In this document: piece after piece, positions 46,071-55,321 of the stretch | Layout: the number at the start of each line of letters is the position of its first letter | Numbering within the stretch: position 1 is the stretch's first letter | Assembly (NCBI GenBank): GCA_963743015.1 | Contig: CAVUOD010000007.1 | Location: forward strand, 1-64,000 | Direction of reading: 5' to 3' | Origin: CAVSRC01 sp963743015 | Lineage (GTDB): Bacteria > Pseudomonadota > Alphaproteobacteria > Rhizobiales > Kaistiaceae | Length of the DNA: 64,000 bases | Notes under the pieces: model-generated | Seen by the model: only the letters and a program-made list of their open reading frames with translations | What the model was told of the DNA's origin: nothing | The model's database searches: none | Position numbers and translations under genes: made by a program

Positions 46071-46988
46071 CTAATAGGTGCGCCCGGTCACGAGGTCAAG
46101 CGCCGAGGCATTGGCCGCCCGCGGCCAATCGGCCATCTGGTTGCGGAACCAGGTCATCTGGCGCTTGGCGTAGCGGCGCGTTTCGGTGGCGATTTGCACC
46201 AATGCCTCGTCGCGCGAGAGCGCGCCGGCGGCATGCGCCATCAGTTCGCGCACCCCGATCGCCTTCATCGCGGGCAGCTCCGGATCGAGACCGAGAGCGG
46301 CCAGCGCCGCGACTTCCGCCATGGCCCCCTCCTCCAGCATGCGCCGCGCCCGTTCCTCGATGCGGCGGGCAAGCCTGGCGCGGTCGGGGGCGAGAACCAT
46401 GCGGCGCGCCCTTGCCGGATCGACCAGCGGCGGGGCGGCGGCAACCCGGTGCCATTCGGCGAGCGACCGGCCGGTCGCGGTGACCACTTCCAGCGCCCGC
46501 AGGATGCGTGAACGGTCGCCGACGCGGATCGCGGCGGCGTCTTCCGGATCGAGCGCAGCGAGCCGGGCATGCAGTTCGGGCGTCGGCAGCCCCGTGCTTT
46601 GCGCCTGGATGGCGGCCCGCACATCGCCGGGAATCGCCGGCACGACCGCCAGCCCCTCGGTCAGCGCCTTGAAATAGAGGCCGGTTCCGCCGACCACGAT
46701 CGCCACTGACCCGTCCCGCTGCGCCTCGCCGAGGACGGCCGCGACATCGCCGAGCCAGCGGCCGACCGAATAGCGTGTTGCTGCCCGCACATGGCCGTAG
46801 AGGCGATGCGGCGCTGCCGCCTCGTCGGCCGGCGGCGGCCGCGCGGTGAGGATGCGGAGGTCGCGATAGACTTGCATGGAATCGGCATTGACGACGATGC
46901 CGCCATGCCGCACCGCCAGCTCCAGCGCCAGCCGCGACTTGCCGCTCGCCGTCGGTCCGGCGATCAGGATGATGGCGGAACTGCCCAT
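46071..46988 (-). CDS. miaA: tRNA dimethylallyltransferase
   Basis: A 305-residue enzyme that adds dimethylallyl to A37 of tRNAs reading UNN codons. The P-loop IAGPTASGKSRLALELA near residue 8 is followed by NADSMQVYRDLRILTARPP, LVGGTGLYFKALTEG and the C-terminal RRYAKRQMTWFRNQ motif that is diagnostic for MiaA. Leucine tRNAs are among its substrates in other bacteria. It lies immediately upstream of the ilv leader, an association seen elsewhere in Rhizobiales. Confidence 0.97.
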   Translation of the reverse strand: MGSSAIILIAGPTASGKSRLALELAVRHGGIVVNADSMQVYRDLRILTARPPPADEAAAPHRLYGHVRAATRYSVGRWLGDVAAVLGEAQRDGSVAIVVGGTGLYFKALTEGLAVVPAIPGDVRAAIQAQSTGLPTPELHARLAALDPEDAAAIRVGDRSRILRALEVVTATGRSLAEWHRVAAAPPLVDPARARRMVLAPDRARLARRIEERARRMLEEGAMAEVAALAALGLDPELPAMKAIGVRELMAHAAGALSRDEALVQIATETRRYAKRQMTWFRNQMADWPRAANASALDLVTGRTY

Positions 46989-47135
46989 GCCGTCTCCAGA
47001 TCAGCATCGCCGACGGGGGTCAATCGGTTATGCCGCACGCAAGATCGCCGTCAAACCCTTGGCATTGATGCGGGGAGCAGAATAAGTTGTTGGCAATCTT
47101 CGATCGTAAGTGCACCGAAGGGACGGGGTATAGCC

Positions 47136-48500
47136 ATGTCAGACACGTACAAGTATCTCTTGCCGGAAGAGCGTATTCCGCGCGCCTGGTACAATATCGC
47201 CGCCGATCTTCCGGCCCCGCCGCCGCCGCCGCTCCACCCCGGCACCGGCCAGCCCATCGGGCCGGACGACCTGGCGGCCATCTTCCCCATGGCACTGATC
47301 GCCCAGGAAGTCTCGCAAGAGCGCGAGATCGAGATCCCCGAGCCGGTGCGCGAGGTCTACAAGCTGTGGCGGCCCTCGCCGCTGATCCGCGCCCGCCGGC
47401 TGGAGAAGGTGCTCGATACGCCGGCGCGCATTTTCTACAAGTACGAGGGCGTCAGCCCCCCGGGAAGCCACAAGCCGAACACGGCGGTGCCGCAGGCCTT
47501 CTACAACAAGGAAGCAGGCATCAAGAAGCTGACCACCGAGACCGGCGCCGGCCAGTGGGGCTCGGCGCTCGCCTTCGCCGGCGAGCTCTTCGGCCTCGAG
47601 GTCAAGGTCTACATGGTCAAGGTCAGCTTCAATCAGAAGCCCTATCGCCGGGCCCTGATGGAGACCTTCGGGGCAACCTGCATCGCCAGCCCCAGCGACA
47701 CCACCAATTCCGGCCGCGCCATTCTGGCCGAGCATCCGGATTCGCCCGGCAGCCTCGGCATCGCCATCTCGGAGGCGGTCGAGATCGCCGCCCAGAACGC
47801 CGACACCAACTACTCGCTGGGCAGCGTCTTGACCCACGTCATGATCCACCAGTCGGTGATCGGCATCGAGGCCATCGAGCAGATGGAGATGGCCGGCTTC
47901 TGGCCGGACGTGGTCATCGGTTGTGCCGGCGGCGGTTCGAACTTCGCCGGTCTCGCCTTCCCCTTCGTCGGCAAGACGCTGCGCGAGGGCAAGAAGGTCC
48001 GCGCCATCGCCGTCGAGCCCGCGGCCTGCCCGTCGCTGACCCGCGGCGTCTATGCCTATGACTTCGGCGATACCGGCCACCTGACCCCGCTGGTCAAGAT
48101 GCACACGCTGGGCTCGACCTTCATTCCCCCGGCGTTCCATGCCGGCGGCCTGCGCTATCACGGCATGTCGCCGATGGTCAGCCACCTGAAGGAGCTCGGC
48201 CTGATCGAGGCCCGTTCCGTGAAGCAGCTCGCCTCCTTCGAGGCGGCGGTCACCTTCGCCCGCGCCGAAGGCATCGTGCCGGCGCCGGAATCGAGCCATG
48301 CCATCCGTGCCGCTGTCGACGAGGCGATGCGCTGCAAGGCCGAAGGCAAGGCGGAGACGATCCTGTTCAACCTCTCTGGCCACGGCCATTTCGACATGCA
48401 GGCCTACACAGACTATTTCGCCGGCAAGCTCGAAGACCGCGAATACGACCAGGCGGCGCTGGAGCTGGCGCTCGCCGGCCTGCCCCAGGTCGCCGCGTAG
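47136..48500 (+). CDS. TrpB2-type tryptophan synthase beta-like enzyme
   Basis: A 454-residue fold-type II PLP enzyme of the TrpB2 group (TIGR01415). The PLP lysine is Lys113 in SPPGSHKPNTAVPQAFYNK, ETGAGQWGSALAFAGELFGL carries the catalytic Glu region, and the phosphate loop is GCAGGGSNFAGLAF. The long N-terminal extension and the ESSHAIRAAVDEA segment separate it from TrpB1. It should make tryptophan from indole and serine. No trpA adjoins it, in keeping with TrpB2 enzymes that act independently of TrpA. Divergent from miaA, with its own terminator. Confidence 0.9.
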   Translation: MSDTYKYLLPEERIPRAWYNIAADLPAPPPPPLHPGTGQPIGPDDLAAIFPMALIAQEVSQEREIEIPEPVREVYKLWRPSPLIRARRLEKVLDTPARIFYKYEGVSPPGSHKPNTAVPQAFYNKEAGIKKLTTETGAGQWGSALAFAGELFGLEVKVYMVKVSFNQKPYRRALMETFGATCIASPSDTTNSGRAILAEHPDSPGSLGIAISEAVEIAAQNADTNYSLGSVLTHVMIHQSVIGIEAIEQMEMAGFWPDVVIGCAGGGSNFAGLAFPFVGKTLREGKKVRAIAVEPAACPSLTRGVYAYDFGDTGHLTPLVKMHTLGSTFIPPAFHAGGLRYHGMSPMVSHLKELGLIEARSVKQLASFEAAVTFARAEGIVPAPESSHAIRAAVDEAMRCKAEGKAETILFNLSGHGHFDMQAYTDYFAGKLEDREYDQAALELALAGLPQVAA

Positions 48501-48522
48501 TCCAGCGGTTGCAGGACAAGAT

Positions 48523-48557
48523 AAGGCCCGTCGCCCGCAAGGGCGGCGGGCCTTTTT
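48523..48557 (+). terminator. TrpB2 gene terminator
   Basis: AAGGCCCGTCGCCC-GCAA-GGGCGGCGGGCCTT forms a long near-perfect stem followed by TTT on the plus strand, 22 bases after the stop codon. Confidence 0.9.
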
Positions 48558-48662
48558 CATAGCGTGCGCCGCATAGAACTACCGGTCGGCATGATGGGTT
48601 TCCTTCCCGCCGAAGATGGATCATTCTCGCCTCGGGCGACCATCGTACCGAGGGGGTAGACG

Positions 48663-49184
48663 ATGACATCCAGATCCATTCGCCTGCTAAGCTTTGTTTT
48701 GGGATTCACCGCAGCGGCGACGCTCGGCAACATGGCCTTTGCGCAAGATACCCTCGTCGCACCGGGCCTTATCATTCCCCACATGGACCCGGTGAACGGC
48801 AAGAAGCTGTTTGCCAGCAAGGGCTGCGTCGTTTGCCATCAAGTGCATGGCGTCGGCGGCACAGATTCGCCGTCGCTCGACATCTCCAAGATGGACCCGG
48901 TGATGAGCCCGTTCGACTTCTTCGCCAAAATGTGGCGCGGAGCCGACAAGATGATCGAGATGCAGGACAAGGAGCTCGGCTACCAGGTCAAATTCACCGG
49001 GCAGGAAATCGCCGATATCATCGCATTCCTCCACGACCGTGATGTCGAGCAAACCTTCACCGAGGCCGACATCCCCGACAACATCAAGAAACTGATGGAG
49101 GAGGACGAAGACTCCGGCGGCGATATGATGAAGTCGGGCGGCGGCATGATGGGCGGCGATGGCAACGGAATGATGGGCAAATAG
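48663..49184 (+). CDS. c-type cytochrome with Met/Gly-rich tail
   Basis: A 173-residue periplasmic monohaem cytochrome. A signal peptide (RLLSFVLGFTAAATLGNMAF) precedes the haem site CVVCH near residue 58; a candidate axial Met lies in WRGADKMIEMQ. The cytochrome fold ends near DRDVEQTFTEADIPDNIKK, and a tail of acidic residues and GGxMM repeats (GGDMMKSGGGMMGGDGNGMM) follows. Met clusters of this kind can bind Cu(I). About 110 bases downstream, same strand, lies a multi-span membrane protein, a probable partner. Confidence 0.88.
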   Translation: MTSRSIRLLSFVLGFTAAATLGNMAFAQDTLVAPGLIIPHMDPVNGKKLFASKGCVVCHQVHGVGGTDSPSLDISKMDPVMSPFDFFAKMWRGADKMIEMQDKELGYQVKFTGQEIADIIAFLHDRDVEQTFTEADIPDNIKKLMEEDEDSGGDMMKSGGGMMGGDGNGMMGK

Positions 49185-49293
49185 ACCAACCGCCGGCTTT
49201 GGATGGCCGGGCCACCGATAGGCGGCCCGTCATGATCACGCGCCAGAGGACACTAAGCGCCGCGAATCGCGCGGCGCCGCATGGGGGAAGGCC

Positions 49294-49875
49294 ATGACTT
49301 CAGCCGCTGCTTCAGCAGAAGCGCCTTCGTCGCTGATCCGATTCCACTATCTGTGGTTCGTCGCCGCGGCTTTTGCCGTGATGGTGGCGGCCATCGTCAG
49401 CGGCAGCATCTGGTTCCTGAACTGGGTGCATGTGATGTGCGGCGTGCTGTGGACCGGCATCGACCTGTTCATGGGTTTCATCCTCGGGCCGATCCTGAGG
49501 CGCCTCGACCCGCCGGTGCGCAAGCAGATCCTGCTCAATCTGACGCCGCGCACGCTGTTCCTCATGCCGACGCTGGCCATCATCACCGGCACCGCCGGCT
49601 GGTTCCTGGCGGTCGACCTCGGCTTCACCCAGCTCCCCTGGCCACAGGTCGCCTGGGTTTATGCGGCACTGGTGCTGATTGCGATCATGACCGTGCAGGG
49701 CCTCGGCTACCTGCTACCCACCAATCTCCGCGTCTGCTTCGAACTGCAGAAGCCGCAGCCCGACGGCGCCCGGATCGGCAAGCTGATGGGCGGCTATTTC
49801 TTCGTCGTCGCCAGCCAGGGCGTCATGCAGGTGGCGATCATCGTCATCATGGCGAAATTCGTCTCGGGCATCTGA
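49294..49875 (+). CDS. Membrane protein, probable redox partner of the cytochrome
   Basis: A 193-residue protein with five predicted membrane spans. Span two contains NWVHVMCGVLWTGIDLFMGF, a His/Trp/Asp arrangement like that of the membrane domains of PuuD-type urate oxidases and CopD-like proteins, in which histidines bind haem. Other spans are MPTLAIITGTAGWFLAVDLG, WVYAALVLIAIMTVQGLGYL and VMQVAIIVIMAKFVSG. No family name is certain. Position after a cytochrome c gene suggests electron transfer. Confidence 0.65.
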   Translation: MTSAAASAEAPSSLIRFHYLWFVAAAFAVMVAAIVSGSIWFLNWVHVMCGVLWTGIDLFMGFILGPILRRLDPPVRKQILLNLTPRTLFLMPTLAIITGTAGWFLAVDLGFTQLPWPQVAWVYAALVLIAIMTVQGLGYLLPTNLRVCFELQKPQPDGARIGKLMGGYFFVVASQGVMQVAIIVIMAKFVSGI

Positions 49876-49893
49876 CGCGAGCGGCTATTCGGT

Positions 49894-51666
49894 TTATTCA
49901 GACACCCCCGCTTTGGCGAAACCCTCCCTGATGCGCTCGGCATCGGCCGGATTGGTGAAGGGCAGGCGCGCCAGATGGCCGGCAAACGAGTATTTCGGAC
50001 TGATCGCCTTCACCTCGGCCCAGACGCGCTGCGCCTCCTCGACCTCGCCGAGATGGCCGAGCGCAGCGACCAGCAGCCCGCGTGACAGGTCGGTCTTCGG
50101 CGACAGCCGGACGCGCTCGCGGAAGGTCGCTGCCGCCGTCTCGTATTTGCCGGCGACGAGATAGGCCGTCCCCAGGAAATGCAGCGTCTGGTGGCTGAAG
50201 CCGGGATCGAGCCGCATGGCTTGCTCGGCCAGCGGAATCGCCGCCTCAGGGTTCCCCGAATAGATCTCGACAAGGCCCAGCGTCCCCAGTGCGGAGGCAT
50301 AGTTCGGGTTGACCGCCAGCGCCGCCTCCGATTCGCGCTTCGCCCTTGGCAGGTCTCTCGACCAGATCGCCATGACCGCCGCGACAAAGCGTGCGTAGGG
50401 CACGTTGGGTCCCTTCTCGACTGCCAGCGCCGCGAAATGGCATGCCCGCTCGAAGGCATCCGGCGCCCCCGTCCAGTGGTTCTGGAAGTCGAGATTGTGG
50501 GCCATCGCTAGGCCGGCGTAAGCCTCGGCAAAATCGGGGTCGAGTTCGACGGCGCGGCCGAGAAGCGAAACGACCTGATCGAACATTTCGCGGCTGCTGC
50601 GCTCCCCGAACAGAAGCTCGCGCGCCTTGAGGAAGAGGTCGTGCGCTTCCGGGCTGTCGGTCGGCGTATCGGCGATGCGCGCCGCCTCGGCCGGCGTCAG
50701 CTTGACCTTGAGCGCCGCGACGATGTGGTTGGTAACCTCGTCCTGCACGGCGAAGATGTCGGTCAGGTCGCGGTCGTAGCGCTCGGCCCAGATGTGGCCG
50801 CCACTCCCCGCATCGATAAGCTGGGCGGTGATCCTGACCCGATTGCCGGCGCGGCGGATCGATCCTTCCAGTACCGACTTGACGCCGAGCTCGCGCCCGA
50901 CGGTGCGGATGTCGAAGGTCTTGCCCTTGTAGGCGAAGCTCGAATTGCGCGCGATGACCAGGAGCCCGGCGACCTTGGACAGGTCGGTGATGATGTCCTC
51001 GGTGATCCCGTCGGAAAAGTATTCCTGCTCGGGGTCGTTCGACATGTTGTCGAAGGGCAGCACCGCGATCGAGGGCGGTTCGGGCTTGGCCGGCTCCGCC
51101 GCTGCGGCCTTCGCCGGCGTCTGCGGCGATTGCGGATCGCTGTCGGGATGCCATTTCCACACCCGGATCGGCCGGGCGATGTTCTTGACCGGGACCTCGC
51201 CACCATCATTGAAGGCAACGTTGATGCGGTTGCCGACGCTTTCGTTGACGATCGACGAGACGCAGACGCCGCCGGGTTCGGCCAGCGGCTCCAGGCGCGC
51301 GGCGACGTTGACGCCATCGCCATAGATATCGTCGCCGTCGATGATGATGTCGCCGAGATTGACCCCGATCCTGAGCGTGATGGCCGGGCCTTCCGGCAGC
51401 TTCAGCACCTTCATCGCGCGCTGGATGGCAAGGGCGCACTTGACCGCATCGACGACGCTGCCGAACTCGACCAGCGTTCCGTCGCCGATCAGCTTGACCA
51501 CGCGGCCCTTGTGCTCGGCCACGGCCGGGTCGAACACCGCCTCGCGATGATGCTTGAGCGCGGCCAGAGTGCCCGCCTCGTCGGCCCCCATCATGCGGGA
51601 GTAGCCGACCACATCAGCCGCCAGAATGGCCGCAAGCCTGCGATTTGGTGCCTCGTTTTCCGCCAT
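49894..51666 (-). CDS. Class III adenylate cyclase with TolB-like and TPR regions
   Basis: About 590 residues. The N-terminal cyclase domain has RLAAILAADVVGYSRMMGAD with the first metal-binding Asp, KLIGDGTLVEF, and INLGDIIIDGDDIYGDGVNV-AARLE with the second. A linker rich in Pro/Ala leads to a TolB-N/FlgO-like domain (IAVLPFDNMSNDPEQEYFSD, ITEDIITDLSK) and then tetratricopeptide repeats from about residue 370 to the end. This architecture is common in Rhizobiales cyclases. It makes cAMP in the cytosol; the rear half is probably regulatory. The start is uncertain, with an ATG 72 bases upstream as the alternative. Confidence 0.88.
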   Translation of the reverse strand: MAENEAPNRRLAAILAADVVGYSRMMGADEAGTLAALKHHREAVFDPAVAEHKGRVVKLIGDGTLVEFGSVVDAVKCALAIQRAMKVLKLPEGPAITLRIGVNLGDIIIDGDDIYGDGVNVAARLEPLAEPGGVCVSSIVNESVGNRINVAFNDGGEVPVKNIARPIRVWKWHPDSDPQSPQTPAKAAAAEPAKPEPPSIAVLPFDNMSNDPEQEYFSDGITEDIITDLSKVAGLLVIARNSSFAYKGKTFDIRTVGRELGVKSVLEGSIRRAGNRVRITAQLIDAGSGGHIWAERYDRDLTDIFAVQDEVTNHIVAALKVKLTPAEAARIADTPTDSPEAHDLFLKARELLFGERSSREMFDQVVSLLGRAVELDPDFAEAYAGLAMAHNLDFQNHWTGAPDAFERACHFAALAVEKGPNVPYARFVAAVMAIWSRDLPRAKRESEAALAVNPNYASALGTLGLVEIYSGNPEAAIPLAEQAMRLDPGFSHQTLHFLGTAYLVAGKYETAAATFRERVRLSPKTDLSRGLLVAALGHLGEVEEAQRVWAEVKAISPKYSFAGHLARLPFTNPADAERIREGFAKAGVSE

Positions 51667-51810
51667 CGGCAATTGGTATTGGATATCGGACCGCAGCGCC
51701 AGCGATCCAGTCCGGCCGCAGCCGCCGAAAAAAGCCATGCTGCGGTTTGAATCTGGCCGTGGGGCCGACTAAACAGACAGCCGTCGACCCCCACCCGGAG
51801 ACATGCCCCC

Positions 51811-53031
51811 GTGCCCCTGATCCAGCCTTTTCGCGCGCTCCGCCCGGCGCCGGCGCGCGCTGCCGAGGTTCTCGCCCCGCCCTACGACGTCCTGTCGAGC
51901 GATGAGGCGCGGGTACGGGCCCAGGGCAAGCCCTGGAGCTTCCTGCATGTCTCCAAGCCGGAGATCGACCTCGACCCGGCAACCGACCCCTACGACGATG
52001 CGGTCTATGCCAAGGCCGCCGAGAACTTCCGCCATATGATCGCCGAGGGCGTGCTCATCCGCGATTCTGCCCCCTGCTACTACATCTACCGGCTCACCTG
52101 GCAGGGCCACGATCAGACCGGCATCGCAGCGGTCGCTTCCATCGCTGACTACAACGCGAACCGAATCCGCAAGCACGAGCTGACCACGCACGCCAAGGAG
52201 GACGATCGCGTCCGCCAGATCGAGGCCATCGACGCGCAGACCGGGCCGGTCATGCACGCCTACCCGTCGGCGCCGCAGATCGACTCGCTGATCGCCCGCT
52301 CGGCCGAAGGTGCGCCGCTGATCGACGTCACCGCCGACGATGGCGTGCGCCACCAGCTCTGGATCGTCGACGACACCAACACGATCGCCACCATCACCCG
52401 TGCCTTCGATGCGCTCCCCGCCACCTATATCTGCGACGGTCATCACCGTTCCGCTGCCGCCGCCCGCATCGCCGAGGCGCGCGGCAGCTCCAGGCCGGCC
52501 AGCCAGCATTTCCTGTCGGTGCTCTTTCCCCATCACGAGATGACCATCCTCGACTACAACCGCGTTGTCCGCGATCTGAACGGCATGAGCCCGGCCGAAT
52601 TCGTCGCCGCGCTCGGCAAGGCCTACGAGGTCACGCCCGCCAATGCCCAGGTACGCCCGACATCGGCCGGCGAAATCGGCATGGTTCTCGACGACCGCTG
52701 GTACCGCCTGGCCATCCGGCCCGATCTCGTGCCCGCCGACCCGATCGGCCGGCTGCCGATCTCGCTCATCACCGGCAACATCATCGAGCCGCTGCTCGGC
52801 ATCACCGACCAGCGCAAGGACAAGCGCATCGACTTCATCGGTGGCGGCCGGGGATTGGGAGAACTCGCCAGCCGCGTCGCTTCCGGCGAGATGGCCGTCG
52901 CCTTCGCGCTCTATCCGACCCAGATGGAAGATCTGATGGCGGTGGCCGACGCCGGCGGCATCATGCCGCCAAAATCGACCTGGTTCGAGCCGAAGCTCGC
53001 CGACGGCATGGTCAGCCACGTCCTTGACTGA
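51811..53031 (+). CDS. DUF1015 protein
   Basis: A 406-residue protein of the DUF1015 family, related by fold to ParB-like/SbnI free-serine kinases. Marks are MPLIQPFRALRPAPARAAEV-LAPPYDV at the N-terminus, the RHELTTHAKEDDR-type HELT motif, and YICDGHHRSAAAARIAEARG near residue 210. Many homologues lie near serine-biosynthesis genes, but none is next to it here. A GTG start fits the conserved N-terminus. The GNAT gene starts 9 bases after its stop, so they are co-transcribed. Confidence 0.88.
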   Translation: MPLIQPFRALRPAPARAAEVLAPPYDVLSSDEARVRAQGKPWSFLHVSKPEIDLDPATDPYDDAVYAKAAENFRHMIAEGVLIRDSAPCYYIYRLTWQGHDQTGIAAVASIADYNANRIRKHELTTHAKEDDRVRQIEAIDAQTGPVMHAYPSAPQIDSLIARSAEGAPLIDVTADDGVRHQLWIVDDTNTIATITRAFDALPATYICDGHHRSAAAARIAEARGSSRPASQHFLSVLFPHHEMTILDYNRVVRDLNGMSPAEFVAALGKAYEVTPANAQVRPTSAGEIGMVLDDRWYRLAIRPDLVPADPIGRLPISLITGNIIEPLLGITDQRKDKRIDFIGGGRGLGELASRVASGEMAVAFALYPTQMEDLMAVADAGGIMPPKSTWFEPKLADGMVSHVLD

Positions 53032-53040
53032 ACGGACGCG

Positions 53041-53631
53041 ATGGAACCCCGCGTCCACATCGAAACCGAGCGCTTGCGGCTGCGCGACTGGATCGATGCA
53101 GATGCAGAACCCTTTGCTGCGATCAACTGCGATCCGCGGGTGATGGAGTTCTTCACGCGACCGCTCGACCGCGCCGAGTTGGACGCATTCCTGGCCCGCA
53201 ACCAGGCCGGCATCGCCGCCGACGGCTACGGCCTCTATGCCGTCGAGGTGAAGCGGGGTGGCGCCTTCATCGGCTATGTCGGCCTCGCCCGGCCGACCTT
53301 CGAGGCCCACTTCACCCCGGCGGTCGAGATCGGCTGGCGGCTGGCCCGTGAGAGCTGGGGCCAGGGCTACGCCACCGAAGGCGCCCGCGCCGTGGCCGAT
53401 CGCGCCTTCGGGGCCCTCGGCCTCGCTGCCCTGGTCTCCTTCACCGCCGAATGGAACCGGCCGTCACGCCGGGTCATGGAGAAGATCGGCATGACGCGCG
53501 ATCCGGCCGACGACTTCCTGCATCCGCGCCTGCCTGCCGACCACAAGCTCGCCCGCCATGTGCTCTACCGGCTGAGCCGCGCGGACTGGCTGGCGGCAAA
53601 ACAAAAGGGCGGCCCGCAGACCGCCCTTTGA
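53041..53631 (+). CDS. GNAT acetyltransferase, RimJ/RimL type
   Basis: A 196-residue N-acetyltransferase. RLRLRDWIDADAEPFAAINC near the start, the IGWRLARESWGQGYATEGAR acetyl-CoA loop near residue 100 and NRPSRRVMEKIGMTRDPADD are typical of the RimJ/RimL branch. Its last codons overlap a hairpin that also terminates the convergent DegP gene. Substrate unknown; protein N-termini or small molecules are both possible. Confidence 0.88.
   Translation: MEPRVHIETERLRLRDWIDADAEPFAAINCDPRVMEFFTRPLDRAELDAFLARNQAGIAADGYGLYAVEVKRGGAFIGYVGLARPTFEAHFTPAVEIGWRLARESWGQGYATEGARAVADRAFGALGLAALVSFTAEWNRPSRRVMEKIGMTRDPADDFLHPRLPADHKLARHVLYRLSRADWLAAKQKGGPQTAL
53598..53629 (-). terminator. Terminator of the thyA-DegP gene string
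   Basis: On the minus strand AAAGGGCGG and CCGCCCTTT form a 9 bp stem followed by TTTTGTTTT, 25 bases after the DegP stop. It lies inside the 3' end of the convergent GNAT gene, saving space between two ends. Confidence 0.8.
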
Positions 53632-53654
53632 ACAAATCGTGCGGGCGACACCGG

Positions 53655-55148
53655 CTACTGGTCGATCGGCAGAACCACCCAGCGCTGGTTGCCATCCTTG
53701 TTCTGGACGGCGAGCAGCACGTTCTTGCGCCCGTCCGCCTTCATCGTCTCGATCACCCGCGTGATATCGTCAGGCGTGTTCACCGCCTCATGGGCGATCT
53801 CGATGATGACGTCGCCCGGCTGCATCCGCTTGTCAGCGGCCGGGCTGCCGTCGGCAACACCGGTGACCACCGCGCCGCCGGTGACCTTGTCGTCGATGCC
53901 GTACTGGCTGCGGGTATCGGGCGACAGGTCGGAGAGGGTCAGGCCGAGCGGCCCGGTCGAGACCATCGGCGCCGGCTCGGGTGCCGGCGTCGCATTGTCG
54001 CCGGAATCGGGCGGCTGGGCGGCAGCAAGCGTTGGCTTGTCGACCTCCTCGAGGCGGCCGAGCGTGACGGTGAGGTCCTGCTCCTTGCCGCTGCGCAGCA
54101 CATGCACGCTCACCTGCTTGCCGACCGGCTTGCTCGCCACGATACGCGGCAGATCGTGCATGCTCTCGATGGCTTCGCCATCGAACGACAGGATCACGTC
54201 GCCGGCCTCGATGCCGCCCTCGGCCGCCGGCCCCTTGGCATCGACGCTGGCCACCAGCGCACCGCGCGGCGAGCCCTTCATCGACAGGCCCTGCGCGACC
54301 TCCTCGGTCACCTGCTGGATGCGCACGCCGAGCCAGCCGCGGCGGGTCTCGCCGAACTGACGCAACTGATCGACGACGCCGATGGCGATCTCCGACGGCA
54401 CGGCAAAGCCGATGCCGATCGACCCGCCGGTCGGCGAAATGATCGCTGTGTTGATGCCGATGACCTCGCCGTCCATATCGAACAGCGGTCCGCCGGAATT
54501 GCCGCGGTTGATCGATGCGTCGGTCTGGATGAAGTTGTCGTAGGGTCCGGAATTGATATCGCGGTTGCGCGCCGAGACGATCCCCAGCGTTACCGTACCG
54601 CCGAGGCCGAACGGGTTGCCGATCGCCATCACCCAGTCGCCGACCCTGATCTTGCCGGAATCGCCGAACTTGACCGAGGTCAGCGGCTTGTCTGACTTGA
54701 CCTTGAGCAGCGCCAGGTCGGTCTTGTCGTCGTGACCGACGAGCTTCGCGGTCAGCTTGGTGCCGTCGTTGAAATTGGCGGTGATCTCGTCGGCGCCCTC
54801 GATCACGTGGTTGTTGGTGACGATCAGCCCCGACGGATCGATGACGAAGCCGGAGCCCAGCGACTGAACCCGATGCGGGACGTTATCGCCACCGTTGTTG
54901 CCGTTGAATTCGTCGAAGAAGTGCTGGAACGGCGAGCCGTCGGGCAGCTTCGGCGCCGGCACGGCACTGCTCGACCCGCCAACCGTCTGCGACGTCGAGA
55001 TGTTGACGACGGCATCGAGCAGCGGCGCGGCCACGTCGGCAACCGATTCCGGACCGCGCGCCGCGGCAGGCACCGACACGCATGCCGCGATCACGCCGAC
55101 GGCCAAAGCCGCGGCCAGCCGAGACAACCCGCATGACAAGCAGGCCAT
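53655..55148 (-). CDS. DegP/DegQ-type periplasmic serine protease
   Basis: A 497-residue HtrA-family protease-chaperone. A signal peptide (RLAAALAVGVIAACVSVPAA) is followed by the trypsin-like domain with triad His in VTNNHVIEGA, Asp in DKTDLALLKV and Ser in DASINRGNSGGPLFD, then two PDZ domains (GWLGVRIQQVTEEVAQGLSM and the last 90 residues). The ATG follows AGGAGGTGG. It degrades or refolds damaged envelope proteins. It comes after hflC in a conserved order and probably belongs to the same transcript. Confidence 0.95.
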   Translation of the reverse strand: MACLSCGLSRLAAALAVGVIAACVSVPAAARGPESVADVAAPLLDAVVNISTSQTVGGSSSAVPAPKLPDGSPFQHFFDEFNGNNGGDNVPHRVQSLGSGFVIDPSGLIVTNNHVIEGADEITANFNDGTKLTAKLVGHDDKTDLALLKVKSDKPLTSVKFGDSGKIRVGDWVMAIGNPFGLGGTVTLGIVSARNRDINSGPYDNFIQTDASINRGNSGGPLFDMDGEVIGINTAIISPTGGSIGIGFAVPSEIAIGVVDQLRQFGETRRGWLGVRIQQVTEEVAQGLSMKGSPRGALVASVDAKGPAAEGGIEAGDVILSFDGEAIESMHDLPRIVASKPVGKQVSVHVLRSGKEQDLTVTLGRLEEVDKPTLAAAQPPDSGDNATPAPEPAPMVSTGPLGLTLSDLSPDTRSQYGIDDKVTGGAVVTGVADGSPAADKRMQPGDVIIEIAHEAVNTPDDITRVIETMKADGRKNVLLAVQNKDGNQRWVVLPIDQ

Positions 55149-55321
55149 GGACTCCACCTCCTGATCATGCCACCCGGCACCGCCCATCGGACGCTGCCGT
55201 CCGACGTCCCTGCGCCGGATGAACCTAGTCAATATGCTCGACCAATCATGCGCGAATTAGGGCGGAAAGGCGACAGCGATACGGCCGCCGTTCCGACACG
55301 AATGCGTGACGCGGGAGCGAC

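Noticed and set aside
51769..53310. 513-codon open frame on the minus strand
   Set aside because: Antisense to the DUF1015 gene; composition typical of a shadow frame.
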